A stretch of DNA of 64,000 bases from Ruminococcus sp. XPD3002 (GTDB taxonomy: Bacteria > Bacillota > Clostridia > Oscillospirales > Ruminococcaceae), in the NCBI GenBank assembly GCA_900119535.1, contig FPJT01000009.1:1-64000 (forward strand). Reading direction: 5' to 3'. Below the pieces are notes generated by a model. The model had not been told where the DNA came from. It saw only the letters and a list, made by a program, of their open reading frames with translations, and ran no database searches. Each line of letters starts with the position of its first letter. Position 1 is the first letter of the stretch. A program made the translations under genes and the position numbers. This document shows, one piece after another, positions 50,410 to 60,672 of the stretch.

Positions 50410-51040
50410 GAAAAAAGGCAGAGCAAAGTACATCTCCCACCTGGACCTTAACCGCTGTATGCTGAGGACTTTCCGACGTTCAAGGCTGCCTATATGGTAT
50501 ACCGAGGGCTTCAATCCGCACCCCTACTACAGCTTTGCACTCGCCCTTTCACTGGGGTTTGAGAGCAGCTGCGAGATACTCGATTTCAACATAACCGATG
50601 ATAACATGTCGATGGAGGAGATAAGGGACAAGCTCAACGCAGTTATGCCCGAGGGCATGAGCATCGTGTCTGTGGCGGAGCAGAAGCTCAAGATAACCGC
50701 TATTGCAAAGGCTGAGTACAGCTTCTCACTGGTGAGCGATGATGTTCAGGGACTCTATGACGCTGTACAGAAGCTTCTTGCACAGCCTGAGATAAACATA
50801 GAGAAAAAGACAAAGAAGGGCATCAAGACTGTAGATATCAAGCCCGATATGGAGGTACTGTCCTGCGAAAAGACCGATGATTCGGTGGATATGAGGATGT
50901 ATCTCCCCGCTGGAACACAGACTAACTACAACCCGACTCTCTTCTTCGAGGCTCTTTCAAGGACTACAGATGTGGCGTTCACACCGGAAAAAATACTCCG
51001 TACCGGTATTTTATGCGAAAATAATGAAATTTTTTCTTAA
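50384..51040 (+). CDS. Radical SAM-associated DUF2344 protein (TIGR03936 type)
   Basis: This 218-aa protein starts at TTG 50384 after GGAGG, overlapping the previous gene by 26 bp. The start MQRVRAIFEKKGRAKYISHL and RRSRLPIWYTEGFNPHPYYS are typical. In other Firmicutes it follows the radical SAM gene and precedes rng/rplU; here it precedes rplS instead. Its role is unknown; the pair probably acts together on RNA or ribosomes. Confidence 0.9.
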   Translation: MQRVRAIFEKKGRAKYISHLDLNRCMLRTFRRSRLPIWYTEGFNPHPYYSFALALSLGFESSCEILDFNITDDNMSMEEIRDKLNAVMPEGMSIVSVAEQKLKITAIAKAEYSFSLVSDDVQGLYDAVQKLLAQPEINIEKKTKKGIKTVDIKPDMEVLSCEKTDDSVDMRMYLPAGTQTNYNPTLFFEALSRTTDVAFTPEKILRTGILCENNEIFS

Positions 51041-51046
51041 AAACAC

Positions 51047-51075
51047 TTGCAATTTCTTTTAAAGTGTGGTATGAT
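51047..51075 (+). promoter_or_regulatory. rplS promoter
   Basis: TTGCAA (51047-51052) and TATGAT (51070-51075), spacer 17 bp, give a leader of about 205 nt. Confidence 0.65.
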
Positions 51076-51081
51076 ATAAAA

Positions 51082-51280
51082 GCATTTGAAATTCCGTCTG
51101 TATATCTCACATACAGATGAGGGTTAATGCCGAAAGACATTAAATCGGATAGTCCGCTGCCCGTATCGTCCCAAAGGGATTTTCGCGCCAAGGCGCATGT
51201 TTTACGTTTTTTCTGTATATGCTGTTTTGCTGGACGGTGTATGCGGAACGGGTATGAATGTTCGGAAATTTTAGGAGGAA
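51082..51280 (+). promoter_or_regulatory. Structured 5' leader of rplS (L19-leader-like)
   Basis: A leader of about 200 nt contains hairpins such as TCTGTATATC.../CATACAGA and paired GC-rich segments (TTTTCGCGCC...GGCGC). Firmicutes rplS genes carry an L19 autoregulatory leader; position and size fit, sequence match was not tested. Confidence 0.4.
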
Positions 51281-51286
51281 ATAAAA

Positions 51287-51631
51287 ATGGATGCACTTAA
51301 GTTAATCAGCGAGTCAAGCATGAAGCAGGATGTCCCACAGTTCAACGTCGGCGATACTGTAAAGGTACACGTAAGAATCAAGGAAGGCGACAAGAGCCGT
51401 ATCCAGGTATTCGAGGGTACTGTTATCGCTAAGAAGCACGGCGGCATCAACGAAACTTTCACTGTAAGACGTGTAGCACACGGCTGCGGAATCGAGAGAG
51501 TCTTCCCTGTACACTCACCTGTTGTTGACAAGGTTGAGGTCGTAAGATACGGTAAGGTTCGCAGAGCTAAGCTCTACTATCTCCGCGACAGAGTTGGTAA
51601 GGCTGCTAAGGTTAAAGAGCAGATCCGCTAA
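51287..51631 (+). CDS. rplS: 50S ribosomal protein L19
   Basis: This 114-aa L19 has [54 protein letters not shown] and the C-terminal [26 protein letters not shown] precedes the ATG. It is followed by a terminator, then signal peptidase genes. Confidence 0.98.
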   Translation: MDALKLISESSMKQDVPQFNVGDTVKVHVRIKEGDKSRIQVFEGTVIAKKHGGINETFTVRRVAHGCGIERVFPVHSPVVDKVEVVRYGKVRRAKLYYLRDRVGKAAKVKEQIR

Positions 51632-51687
51632 AAAGCTGGTTGACAGAGTCGGGCGGATTTTCTGCCCGCTCGTCATTTCCTTAAATC

Positions 51688-51710
51688 AGGGACTTAGAAG
51701 TCCCTTTTTT
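51688..51710 (+). terminator. Terminator after rplS
   Basis: AGGGACTT/AAGTCCCT stem followed by TTTTTT. Confidence 0.85.
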
Positions 51711-51775
51711 GCTACATGGAAATTTGTGAAAAAACTCACGAACTTATGAAATCAAAGCGGAATGAGGTGCTTTAA

Positions 51776-52507
51776 ATGGAAAATAATACAGAAATGAACA
51801 ACAACGCAGAAACTGTTGAAGAAGTTAAAGAAGCAGAAGATACAGCAAAAAAGCCGGAAGAGAAAAAATCGTCCTTTCTTTCCGATGTTATAGAGATAAT
51901 GGAGTCTACACTGATAATGGTATTCGTTATCGTGCTGGTAGTTACTTACCTTCTCCATCCTGTAAATATTATCGGACTTTCTATGTATCCCACACTCAAC
52001 AAGCATTATGACGCTTCAGATCCTAATTCCATTTCGGACAGGATCTTTATGACTACTGTATACGGCGACATAAAGTACGGAGATATACTTGTTATCGACA
52101 AGAAAGAGAACTATCTCCTTGATGACAGCGGAAATGTTTACGTTCCCGATGATTACCAGTCCTTCAACGAGTGTATAATCAAGCGTGTTATCGCTGTTGG
52201 CGGACAGACTGTCGATATCCATGACGATCAGGTATACGTTGACGGTCAGCTTATCGACGAGCCGTATATCGCTGCAGGTTCAACTACATACGATACAGGC
52301 GCATTTGACGGTCAGTACCCAATAACTATCCCCGAGGGATACTATTTCGTAATGGGCGACAACAGAAACCACTCCGCAGACAGCCGTAATCCCGGTGTCG
52401 GACTTATCAAGGAAGACCAGATCTACGGTAAGGCACTTGCAAGATACTATCCTATAAAGGATTTCCATATCCTTACCGATTCATGGAAAGAGTCTGCAAA
52501 TGACTGA
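51776..52507 (+). CDS. lepB: Type I signal peptidase (first copy)
   Basis: This 243-aa protease has an acidic N-terminal cytoplasmic tail, one membrane helix (about 43-62), nucleophile Ser69 in GLSMYPTL and general base Lys136 in ECIIKRVIAVGGQ, plus box E GDNRNHSADSR. It removes signal peptides from exported proteins such as the cellulosomal enzymes here. It overlaps a second copy by eight bases. Confidence 0.95.
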   Translation: MENNTEMNNNAETVEEVKEAEDTAKKPEEKKSSFLSDVIEIMESTLIMVFVIVLVVTYLLHPVNIIGLSMYPTLNKHYDASDPNSISDRIFMTTVYGDIKYGDILVIDKKENYLLDDSGNVYVPDDYQSFNECIIKRVIAVGGQTVDIHDDQVYVDGQLIDEPYIAAGSTTYDTGAFDGQYPITIPEGYYFVMGDNRNHSADSRNPGVGLIKEDQIYGKALARYYPIKDFHILTDSWKESAND

Positions 52508-53099
52508 GAACGAAAACAAGAAAAGTCTCTTTAAAGAGATATTAGGCTTTACAGAGACACTTATAGTAACGCTTTTCTGCGTTTCTCTGATATTCACCTA
52601 TCTGCTGAGCATCGTCACAGTGGACGGCGATTCTATGGAGGAAACTCTCTTTTCGGACGAACGTGTGCTTGTTTCGCAGGTTAGCCGTCATCCCGAAGCT
52701 GGGGACATCGTTGTGGCTTATGCCGCTTATGTGAACGTTTTCAACGATAACGGCATAATGTTCAGACATACGGGACTTCAGAAGAAGATAATAAAGCGTG
52801 TCATAGCAGTCGGCGGTCAGACCATCGATATCGATTTCAAGCGCGGTGAAGTCTTTGTGGACGGCGAAAAGCTGAAGGAGGACTATGTCACTCTCGGACT
52901 AACACATAATGACGACGGCGCTTTTTCGGGGAAATATCCCCTTACTATCCCCGAGGGATACTACTTCGTTATGGGGGATAACCGTCCCGTATCAAGAGAC
53001 AGCCGTTCAAGCTATCTTGGACTTGTCTCGCAGGACGAGATAATGGGAAAGGTGCTTTTCCGCATTTCGCCCGTAAATAAGATCGGCTCTGTTGACTGA
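52500..53099 (+). CDS. lepB: Type I signal peptidase (second copy)
   Basis: This 199-aa paralogue has a membrane helix (about 18-38), Ser45 in VDGDSMEETL, Lys99 in KIIKRVIAVGGQ and GDNRPVSRDSR. It is shorter than the first copy and lacks its N-terminal tail. ATG lies inside the first gene's end, so the pair is co-translated and likely of tandem-duplication origin. Confidence 0.94.
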   Translation: MTENENKKSLFKEILGFTETLIVTLFCVSLIFTYLLSIVTVDGDSMEETLFSDERVLVSQVSRHPEAGDIVVAYAAYVNVFNDNGIMFRHTGLQKKIIKRVIAVGGQTIDIDFKRGEVFVDGEKLKEDYVTLGLTHNDDGAFSGKYPLTIPEGYYFVMGDNRPVSRDSRSSYLGLVSQDEIMGKVLFRISPVNKIGSVD

Positions 53100-53112
53100 A
53101 CAGGAGGAGCTT

Positions 53113-53994
53113 GTGGAAAATAATACAGATATGAAAGTGATACAGTGGTTTCCCGGCCATATGGCGAAAACCAGACGAGCTATCAAGTCGAATCTGTCAC
53201 TTGTGGATGCTGTTGTCGAGATAATCGATGCACGTACTCCCATGAGCAGCAGGAATCCCGAGATAGACTCGCTGACCTCGGGAAAACCCCGTATCGTACT
53301 TCTCAATAAATGCGACCTTGCCGATGCGAATGCTACTTCGGCATGGGTGAACTATTTCAGCCGTGAAAACGTGACTGCTCTCGCAGTTGACTGCAAATCG
53401 GGAAAGGGACTGAATAAGCTCCTTCCCACCATGAAGGCTACCGTGCTTAAGGAGCTTATGGAAAAGCGCAGTAAAAACGGCATGACAGGCGCTGCTGTGC
53501 GCCTTATGATACTTGGTATACCTAACGTCGGAAAGTCCTCGCTGATAAACCGCCTTGCAGGTTCAAAGCGTGCAAAGGTTGAGGACCGTCCGGGTGTTAC
53601 AAGGACAAAACAATGGGTAAAGCTCAAGGACAATACCGAGATGCTTGATATGCCGGGTGTGCTCTGGCCAAAATTCGAGGACCAGTCCGCCGCAATAAGA
53701 CTTGCCTTCACAGGCGCTATAAGCGACGATATCCTTGATATCGAGACACTGGCAATGAAGCTTCTTGCGTACCTTGCTGAGAACTACCCCGAACCGCTGA
53801 AGGAACGCTACAAGATAGATATCGATGAGGCTGATGACGGACTTGCCCTTCTTGAAAAAGTCGGCAGGAAGCGCGGCATGATGATATCGGGCGGAGAGAT
53901 AAACACCGAAAGAGCGGCTATAACCGTTCTGGACGAGTTCAGGAGCGGCAAGCTGGGACGCATAACTCTCGAGCTTCCGCCTGTAAAGGAGTAA
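53113..53994 (+). CDS. rbgA: Ribosome biogenesis GTPase RbgA/YlqF
   Basis: This roughly 293-aa circularly permuted GTPase helps late 50S assembly. G4 (LNKCDL) comes before G1 (GIPNVGKSS), then G3 (DMPG); N-terminus has IQWFPGHMAKTRRAI. GTG at 53113, after AGGAGG, is chosen; the frame from 53092 begins inside the preceding gene. It lies close to rplS, fitting its ribosomal role. Confidence 0.95.
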   Translation: MENNTDMKVIQWFPGHMAKTRRAIKSNLSLVDAVVEIIDARTPMSSRNPEIDSLTSGKPRIVLLNKCDLADANATSAWVNYFSRENVTALAVDCKSGKGLNKLLPTMKATVLKELMEKRSKNGMTGAAVRLMILGIPNVGKSSLINRLAGSKRAKVEDRPGVTRTKQWVKLKDNTEMLDMPGVLWPKFEDQSAAIRLAFTGAISDDILDIETLAMKLLAYLAENYPEPLKERYKIDIDEADDGLALLEKVGRKRGMMISGGEINTERAAITVLDEFRSGKLGRITLELPPVKE

Positions 53995-53996
53995 TT

Positions 53997-54626
53997 ATGG
54001 CGAGAGTTGTTCTTCATAAGGAGCTTTTCGACTACGACTCCGAACGCCGCAGGACATTTCCCGTTATATGCGGTGTGGACGAAGCTGGCAGAGGTCCTCT
54101 TGCAGGGGACGTGTATGCGGCTGCTGTCATTCTTTCCGACGGAGTCCTTATCGACTACCTTAATGACAGCAAGAAGATATCCGAGTCCCGCAGGGAGAAG
54201 CTCTACGATGAGATAATTTCCCGTGCTGACGCCTATTGCGTAGCAACTGCAAGCGTTCAGGAGATAGACGAGCTGAATATACTCGGAGCTACCATGCTTG
54301 CAATGCGCCGTGCAGTTGAAGGACTGGGGAAAGTCCCCGACCTTGCACTGGTGGACGGCAACCGCCTTCCCGAACTTCCCTGCAAAGCAGAGTGCGTTAT
54401 CAAGGGAGATGCAACATCCGCTTCCATAGCTGCAGCATCCGTACTTGCCAAGGTCTCACGTGACCGCTATATGAAGGAGATAGCCGTGAAGTACCCTCAG
54501 TACTGCTTTGAGCAGCATAAGGGCTACGGTACTAAGCTCCACTGCGAAATGCTGAAAAAGTACGGACCTTCCGAGGTACACAGGAGGACCTTCCTGAGAA
54601 AGATACTCGGTGAGGACAATGACTAA
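53997..54626 (+). CDS. rnhB: Ribonuclease HII
   Basis: This 209-aa enzyme cuts RNA in RNA-DNA hybrids and misincorporated ribonucleotides. Active-site CGVDEAGRGPLAGDV (Asp28, Glu29) and a downstream ALVDGNRLP Asp are present. It starts two bases after rbgA; this rplS-lepB-rbgA-rnhB-yraN order is common in Firmicutes. Confidence 0.96.
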   Translation: MARVVLHKELFDYDSERRRTFPVICGVDEAGRGPLAGDVYAAAVILSDGVLIDYLNDSKKISESRREKLYDEIISRADAYCVATASVQEIDELNILGATMLAMRRAVEGLGKVPDLALVDGNRLPELPCKAECVIKGDATSASIAAASVLAKVSRDRYMKEIAVKYPQYCFEQHKGYGTKLHCEMLKKYGPSEVHRRTFLRKILGEDND

Positions 54627-54996
54627 AAGCGAAACGGGCAGACTCGGCGAGGAAAGCGTCTGTGCCTACCTGACCGAAAGAGGCTACACTATAGCCGCGC
54701 GGAATTACCGCATAAAAGGCGGCGAGATTGACATAATCGCCGAAAACGGCGACTTTATCGCGTTCGTTGAAGTCAAGGCAAGAAAGCCAGACAGTATGGT
54801 AAGCGGCTTTGAAGCGGTCAACAAACGCAAGCGCGGTCTCATAATAAAGACTGCAAGTGATTATTGCTGCAAGCATCCGAGCGTACTGCAGCCGAGGTTC
54901 GATATCGCAGAGGTGACAATCGACAGCGGCAGGGTGCTCAGCATTGATTATATACCCAATGCCTATGATACATCAGGCTACAATTTTATATTCTGA
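54619..54996 (+). CDS. YraN family (UPF0102) putative endonuclease
   Basis: This roughly 125-aa protein has the family start SETGRLGEESVCAYLTERGY, and nuclease-like NYRIKGGEIDIIAENGDFIAFVEVKAR with conserved E-x-D and VEVK. It belongs to the restriction-endonuclease-like fold; its function is not settled. The ATG overlaps the rnhB stop by eight bases; the alternative is GTG at 54610. Confidence 0.9.
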   Translation: MTKSETGRLGEESVCAYLTERGYTIAARNYRIKGGEIDIIAENGDFIAFVEVKARKPDSMVSGFEAVNKRKRGLIIKTASDYCCKHPSVLQPRFDIAEVTIDSGRVLSIDYIPNAYDTSGYNFIF

Positions 54997-55007
54997 AAGG
55001 TGATTCT

Positions 55008-56501
55008 ATGTTTTACAACAGCACAAGAAACAGTGGAGTAAAAGTAAGCAGTGCCGAGGCTATAACTCAGGGAATATCCGCTGAGGGCGGACTTTTCGTG
55101 CCTGAGGAGATACCTGCTGTCACACTTGACGAGATAAAGGCTATCGGTGATATGAAGTACGCCGACAGAGCTGCATACATCTTCTCGAAATACCTCACCG
55201 ATTTTTCTGAAGCTGAGATACATTACTGTACCGATAACGCTTATTCGGTAAAGAACTTCGAGACTGAGAGCATCGCTGAGATAGCTCACCTTTTCGACGG
55301 TACATATATGCTGGAGCTGTGGCACGGTCCTACATGTGCATTCAAGGACATGGCTCTCCAGATACTTCCTTACTTCCTTACAACTTCCGCAAAGAAGATA
55401 AACCTCGATAAGAAGATAGTTATCCTCGTTGCAACTTCAGGCGATACAGGAAAGGCTGCTCTTGAAGGCTTCAGGGACGTTGAGGGTACTTCCATCATGG
55501 TATTCTACCCCGAGGAAGGCGTAAGCCCGATGCAGAAGCGTCAGATGAAGACTCAGGAGGGCGCTAACGTAGGAGTTTGCGCTATCAAGGGCAACTTCGA
55601 TGACTGCCAGAACGGCGTTAAGGCTATTTTCACTGATGAGGACGTAAAGAACCAGCTCGAAGCAAACGGCATGATATTCTCATCTGCAAACTCTATCAAC
55701 TGGGGACGTCTTGTTCCGCAGGTCGTATACTACGTTTCCGCTTATGCAGAGCTCGTCAAGGACGGCGAGATAGCTCTCGGAGACAAGATAAACATAGTTG
55801 TTCCCACAGGAAACTTCGGAAACATCCTTGCAGCTTACTATGCTAAGCACATGGGAGTTCCCGTAAACAAGCTGATATGCGCTTCCAACATCAACAACGT
55901 ACTCACAGACTTCATCAACACAGGCGTATACAACAGAAACCGTCCTTTCCATGCGACAGTTTCACCTTCAATGGATATCCTTATATCAAGCAACCTCGAA
56001 AGACTTCTCTACCTCATGACAGGCAGGGACGATGCTCAGATACGTGAGTGGTTCGGCAAGCTTGCATCAGAGGGCTGCTACGAGGTTAGTGACACTGTAA
56101 AGGCTAAGCTCAGCGACGAGTTCTGGGCAGGCTTCTGCGACGATGCTCAGACCAAGGAGACTATCCACGATATCTACACAAAGTACTCCTATACATGCGA
56201 TACTCACACTGCTGTTGCAGTTAAGGTATACAACGACTATAAGGCTGCAACAGGCGATACAACAAAGACTGTTATCGCTTCAACAGCAAGTCCTTACAAG
56301 TTCAGCGCTGCTGTACTTGAAGCACTTGAAGGCAAGGCTTCCGACATCGACGAATATGACAAGGTGGACCGCATCGCAGAGCTTTCCGATATACCTGTAC
56401 CCGCTGCTCTTGCGGACCTCAGGAACAAGCCTGAGCGCTTCAGCGATGTTATCAGCAAGGAAGAGCAGAAGCAGTACGTTCTGAAAGCATTAGGTATCTG
56501 A
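55008..56501 (+). CDS. thrC: Threonine synthase
   Basis: This 497-aa PLP enzyme converts O-phosphohomoserine to threonine. PLP-Lys113 is in GPTCAFKDMALQ, and the phosphate-binding VATSGDTGKAALEG and VPTGNFGNILAAYY are intact. Length fits the longer, class II type of synthase. GAAAGGTGA precedes the ATG. It overlaps the phosphoesterase gene by one base. Confidence 0.96.
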   Translation: MFYNSTRNSGVKVSSAEAITQGISAEGGLFVPEEIPAVTLDEIKAIGDMKYADRAAYIFSKYLTDFSEAEIHYCTDNAYSVKNFETESIAEIAHLFDGTYMLELWHGPTCAFKDMALQILPYFLTTSAKKINLDKKIVILVATSGDTGKAALEGFRDVEGTSIMVFYPEEGVSPMQKRQMKTQEGANVGVCAIKGNFDDCQNGVKAIFTDEDVKNQLEANGMIFSSANSINWGRLVPQVVYYVSAYAELVKDGEIALGDKINIVVPTGNFGNILAAYYAKHMGVPVNKLICASNINNVLTDFINTGVYNRNRPFHATVSPSMDILISSNLERLLYLMTGRDDAQIREWFGKLASEGCYEVSDTVKAKLSDEFWAGFCDDAQTKETIHDIYTKYSYTCDTHTAVAVKVYNDYKAATGDTTKTVIASTASPYKFSAAVLEALEGKASDIDEYDKVDRIAELSDIPVPAALADLRNKPERFSDVISKEEQKQYVLKALGI

Positions 56502-57202
56502 TGAGCCTGTATGTAATAGGCGATCTTCATCTCAGCTTCTGCGATCCTGCCAAGACAATGAGCATTTTCGCAGGCTGGGAGAACTATCAGGAACGCATAG
56601 AAAAGCACTGGCTCGAAAACATAAAAGAGGATGATACCGTAGTTCTCGCAGGAGACATCTCCTGGGGAATGTCACTTCAGCAGGCAGTTCCCGATTTCAG
56701 CTTCATCAACTCTCTCCCGGGAGAGAAGATAATCCTGAAGGGAAATCACGACTATTGGTGGACTACCAGAAAGAAAATGGAGGACTTCTTTGCTGCTGAG
56801 GGCTTCGGTACTCTTAAGATACTTCACAACAACCACTACCGCTATGAGAATTACGGCATATGCGGTACACGCGGCTGGGTGAACGGTACGGACGGCAGCA
56901 GGGACGTTCAGGACGAAAAGGTACTTAAACGTGAGGTACAGCGCCTTGAAATGTCGATACAGTCCGCACTTAAAGAAGAGCTTGAACCTCTTGTGTTCAT
57001 GCACTATCCGCCGATATTCGCTTCCAACTTCAATTACGATATACTGGAGGTCCTTTATCGGTACAACATCAAAGCTTGCTACTACGGTCATATCCACGGC
57101 CGTTCTGCCCACGAGCTTTGCGTCACAAACACCTATGACGGCATTGATTTTCACCTTATCGCAGGTGATTATCTACAGTTTGTCCCCGAGAAGGTATTGT
57201 GA
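56501..57202 (+). CDS. Calcineurin-like metallophosphoesterase
   Basis: This 233-aa cytosolic enzyme has metal-binding motifs YVIGDLHLSF, LAGDISWG, KGNHDYWW, MHYPP and YGHIHG. These place it in the predicted phosphohydrolase group often named YpbG-like in Clostridia. Substrate is unknown. It is coupled to thrC by overlap, but no metabolic link is obvious. Confidence 0.9.
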   Translation: MSLYVIGDLHLSFCDPAKTMSIFAGWENYQERIEKHWLENIKEDDTVVLAGDISWGMSLQQAVPDFSFINSLPGEKIILKGNHDYWWTTRKKMEDFFAAEGFGTLKILHNNHYRYENYGICGTRGWVNGTDGSRDVQDEKVLKREVQRLEMSIQSALKEELEPLVFMHYPPIFASNFNYDILEVLYRYNIKACYYGHIHGRSAHELCVTNTYDGIDFHLIAGDYLQFVPEKVL

Positions 57203-57254
57203 AATTGTAAAAAATGTAGAAGTGGCGGAAATTTGTGGAAAAAAATTTCTGAAT

Positions 57255-57264
57255 GTGGTATAAT
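57255..57264 (+). promoter_or_regulatory. Extended -10 promoter of tig
   Basis: TGTGGTATAAT gives a TGn extended -10 with TATAAT at 57259-57264. The upstream -35 is weak. The roughly 140-nt leader contains GTACG/CGTAC and GGC-rich pairings of unknown role. Confidence 0.55.
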
Positions 57265-57407
57265 GTACCAAGTATGTTATGTACGGTTCTTTGCCGTTTC
57301 AAGGGACGTACCGCTTCTCGGCAGTATGGCTGCCCGCTGTTAAAAACGGCGCATTGCAATGTATATTTGCGGTGGAGCTTAGTATATATTAATTATGGAG
57401 GATTATC

Positions 57408-58712
57408 ATGAGCTTAAAATCATCAAACAAGACAGATGTTAACACTACCGAGTTAATTATCTCTATCGACCCCGAAACATTTGAGGCTGCTGTTGAAAGA
57501 GAATACCAGCGCCAGAAGAAGAATATCCAGATCAAGGGATTCAGAAGAGGAAAGGTATCTCGTAAGCTTGCTGAGAGAGAGTTCGGCGAGGGTGCTTTCT
57601 ACGAGGGTGCTATCAACGCTCTTCTCGGACCGGAGCTCGATGCTGCTGTAAATGAGACAGGTCTTCAGCTCGTTGACAGACCTAACGTTGAAGTTACTTC
57701 TATCGACAAGGAAAACGGCGTTGAGATCAAGGCTGTTTGCGTTACAAAGCCTGTTATCGAGATCACAGACTACAAGGGCATCAAGGCAAGCAAGAATGTC
57801 AAGGAGATCACAGATGAGGATATAGACGCTCAGATCAATATAATCAGAAAGAAGAACGCTCGTATAGTTTCAGTTGATGACAGAGCAGCAAAGGAAGGCG
57901 ACGAGGTTATCATCGACTTTGAGGGATTCTTCGGCGACGAGGCTTTTGAAGGCGGCAAGGGCGAGGATCATCCTCTTGTTCTCGGCAGCGGTCAGTTCAT
58001 CCCCGGCTTCGAGGATCAGATCGTTGGACACAATATCGGCGATGAGTTCGATGTTAACGTAACATTCCCAGAGGACTATCAGATGGCTGATTATGCCGGC
58101 AAGGCAGCTGTTTTCAAGACAAAGCTCAAGGCTATCAGCTTCGAGGAGCTTCCTGAGATCAACGATGACCTTATCAAGGATGCTACAGATTTCGAGACAG
58201 TTGACGAGTACAGAGCTGACATCAAGGCTAAGCTCGAGGACGCTGCTGTAAAGCAGGCTGACGCTGACTTTGAGAACAGCATCATCAACTCTATTATTGA
58301 GAAGGTAGACGCTCCTATCCCGAACGTTATGTTCGAGCAGAGAATAGATTCACTTATGCGTGCATTCGATCAGCAGCTCCAGTCACAGGGCATGAGCCTT
58401 AAGCTCTACAGCCAGTATACAGGCATGGATGCTGACGCTCTCAGAGAGACATACAGAGACAGAGCTGTAAGCGAAGTTAAGCTCAGACTCGCTCTCGAGA
58501 AGGTTGCAGAACTCGAGAACATCGAGGTAACTCCTGATGAGATCAACAACGGACTTGCAGATCTTGCTGCTGCTAACAACGTTGACGTTGAGACTATCAA
58601 GAGATTTATTCCTCTTAACGATTATATCGAAGACCTTAAGGTACAGAAGGCAATTGACCTTATCAAGGAGAATGCTGTTATCGAGGATGCTCCTGCTGAA
58701 AAGGCTGAGTAA
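57408..58712 (+). CDS. tig: Trigger factor
   Basis: This 434-aa ribosome-bound chaperone has the N-terminal ribosome-binding signature ([19 protein letters not shown]), an FKBP prolyl-isomerase domain (about 160-245; [32 protein letters not shown]) and the C-terminal helical arms. It leads tig-clpP-clpX, joining folding with degradation. GGAGG precedes the ATG. Confidence 0.97.
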   Translation: MSLKSSNKTDVNTTELIISIDPETFEAAVEREYQRQKKNIQIKGFRRGKVSRKLAEREFGEGAFYEGAINALLGPELDAAVNETGLQLVDRPNVEVTSIDKENGVEIKAVCVTKPVIEITDYKGIKASKNVKEITDEDIDAQINIIRKKNARIVSVDDRAAKEGDEVIIDFEGFFGDEAFEGGKGEDHPLVLGSGQFIPGFEDQIVGHNIGDEFDVNVTFPEDYQMADYAGKAAVFKTKLKAISFEELPEINDDLIKDATDFETVDEYRADIKAKLEDAAVKQADADFENSIINSIIEKVDAPIPNVMFEQRIDSLMRAFDQQLQSQGMSLKLYSQYTGMDADALRETYRDRAVSEVKLRLALEKVAELENIEVTPDEINNGLADLAAANNVDVETIKRFIPLNDYIEDLKVQKAIDLIKENAVIEDAPAEKAE

Positions 58713-58743
58713 GATATATTTTATCAGACAATAATACAATAAA

Positions 58744-58775
58744 GGCGTCCCGCAATCGCGGGACTGCCGTTTTTA
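58744..58775 (+). terminator. Terminator or attenuator between tig and clpP
   Basis: GGCGTCCCGC pairs with GCGGGACTGCC around AATC, followed by GTTTTT. It would lower read-through into clpP. Confidence 0.7.
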
Positions 58776-58792
58776 AAGAAAGGGCGATGAAT

Positions 58793-59383
58793 ATGAGCAG
58801 TTTAGTACCTTACGTTGTTGAACAGACAAGCAGAGGTGAAAGATCATACGACATTTTCTCACGTCTTCTTAATGACAGGATCATTATGCTGTCAGATCAG
58901 GTGAACGATACTACCGCAAGTCTCGTTGTGGCACAGCTCCTTTACCTTGAAAGCCAGGACACTGAAAAGGACATATCCCTTTATATAAACAGTCCCGGAG
59001 GTTCTGTTACAGCAGGTATGGCTATCTATGATACAATGAACTATATCAAGTGCGATGTATCTACTATATGTATAGGTATGGCTGCATCTATGGGTGCATT
59101 TCTGCTTTCATCGGGTGCAAAGGGCAAGAGGATCGCACTTCCCAACAGCGAGATCATGATCCACCAGCCTCTCATCGGCGGCGGACTCGGCGGTCAGCAG
59201 ACCGATATCATGATCCACGCCAAGAACCTCGAACGCACAAGAGACCGCCTCGAGAGCATAATGGCTGCAAATGCAGGAAAGACTGTTGAAGAAATGCACA
59301 ATGCCTGCGAGCGTGATAACTATATGACCGCTCAGGAGGCTCTTGAATTCGGACTTATCGATAAGGTAATTGAAAAGAGGTAA
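58793..59383 (+). CDS. clpP: ATP-dependent Clp protease proteolytic subunit
   Basis: This roughly 196-aa serine protease subunit forms a tetradecamer. Ser99 ([11 protein letters not shown]), His124 (MIHQPL) and Asp175 (ERDNYMTA) form the triad. ATG 58793 is eight bases after AAAGGG; ATG 58787 is too close. It works with ClpX just downstream and possibly the Clp ATPase at 61434. Confidence 0.97.
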   Translation: MSSLVPYVVEQTSRGERSYDIFSRLLNDRIIMLSDQVNDTTASLVVAQLLYLESQDTEKDISLYINSPGGSVTAGMAIYDTMNYIKCDVSTICIGMAASMGAFLLSSGAKGKRIALPNSEIMIHQPLIGGGLGGQQTDIMIHAKNLERTRDRLESIMAANAGKTVEEMHNACERDNYMTAQEALEFGLIDKVIEKR

Positions 59384-59391
59384 GTGTAGAT

Positions 59392-60672
59392 ATGGCAGAA
59401 TTTAAGACCTGCAGCTTCTGCGGCAAGGGCGAAAACAGAGTTCACAGCATGTTCTCGGCTGGTACAGCCAATATCTGTGATGAATGCGTCTGCTACTGCT
59501 ATGAAATGATCTTCGGACCGGGTATCACAAAGGCTCAGAGAAAGGCTGCAAAGGGAAACAAGGAGTATTCTCTTTCTTCCATGAAGCTCCTTAAGCCTGT
59601 TGAGATCAAGAAGTTCCTTGACGAATACGTTATCGGTCAGGACGAGGCAAAGATATCTCTTGCAGTTGCTGTTTATAACCACTATAAGAGAATAATGAGC
59701 CAGGATGAATACAACATAAAGCATGTTGACGATGTAGAGCTCCAGAAGAGCAACGTTCTCCTTCTCGGACCTACAGGTGTCGGAAAGACATTCCTTGCAC
59801 AGACTCTCGCAAAGCTGCTCAATGTACCGTTTGCTATCGCTGATGCTACTACTATCACCGAGGCAGGCTACGTCGGAGATGACGTTGAGAACGTTCTCCT
59901 CAGACTGATACAGGCTGCCGACTTTGATATAAAGGCTGCCGAGCGCGGTATCATTTACATCGATGAGATAGACAAGATAGCAAGAAAATCCGAGAATACA
60001 TCTCTTACCCGTGATGTAAGCGGTGAGGGAGTTCAGCAGGCTCTGCTTAAGATAATCGAGGGAACTGTATCAAACGTTCCTCCTCAGGGCGGAAGAAAGC
60101 ATCCGAATCAGGAGGTAATCCAGATCGATACAAGAAACATCCTCTTTATCTGCGGAGGCGCTTTCGACGGCCTTGAAAGACAGATACAGAAGCGTATCGG
60201 CAAGGCTCCTATCGGCTTCGGCGGAGAGATCAAGACTGCTGCCGAGGAGAAGGACAATATCTTCAAGAAGGTAATTCCGAAGGACCTTGTAAAGTTCGGT
60301 ATGGTGCCTGAATTCGTGGGACGTCTTCCTGTTATAACAGTTCTCGAGGAGCTTGACGAGTCGTCACTGGTAAGGATACTTACAGAGCCGAAAAATGCTC
60401 TTATCAAGCAGTATAAGAAGCTGTTTGAGTATGACGATATCGAGCTTGAGATAGAGGACGACGCACTTATCGAGATCGCTAAGAAGGCGATAGCTCAGAA
60501 AACAGGTGCAAGAGGACTTCGTTCAATACTTGAAGGGATCCTTAAGCATTCTATGTATATCGTTCCTTCGGATGGAAGCATCTCAAAGGTAACTATCACA
60601 GCGGACTGCGTTGTGAATAACAGTGAACCTGTTCTGACGGACAAGAAAAACAACAGGATCAATATAGCATAA
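59392..60672 (+). CDS. clpX: ATP-dependent Clp protease ATP-binding subunit ClpX
   Basis: This 426-aa AAA+ unfoldase has an N-terminal zinc-binding domain ([20 protein letters not shown]), Walker A GPTGVGKT, Walker [11 protein letters not shown], a sensor region and the IGF-type loop (KAPIGFGGE) that docks on ClpP. It starts eight bases after clpP. The stop codon lies inside a 12-bp perfect inverted repeat. Confidence 0.97.
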   Translation: MAEFKTCSFCGKGENRVHSMFSAGTANICDECVCYCYEMIFGPGITKAQRKAAKGNKEYSLSSMKLLKPVEIKKFLDEYVIGQDEAKISLAVAVYNHYKRIMSQDEYNIKHVDDVELQKSNVLLLGPTGVGKTFLAQTLAKLLNVPFAIADATTITEAGYVGDDVENVLLRLIQAADFDIKAAERGIIYIDEIDKIARKSENTSLTRDVSGEGVQQALLKIIEGTVSNVPPQGGRKHPNQEVIQIDTRNILFICGGAFDGLERQIQKRIGKAPIGFGGEIKTAAEEKDNIFKKVIPKDLVKFGMVPEFVGRLPVITVLEELDESSLVRILTEPKNALIKQYKKLFEYDDIELEIEDDALIEIAKKAIAQKTGARGLRSILEGILKHSMYIVPSDGSISKVTITADCVVNNSEPVLTDKKNNRINIA

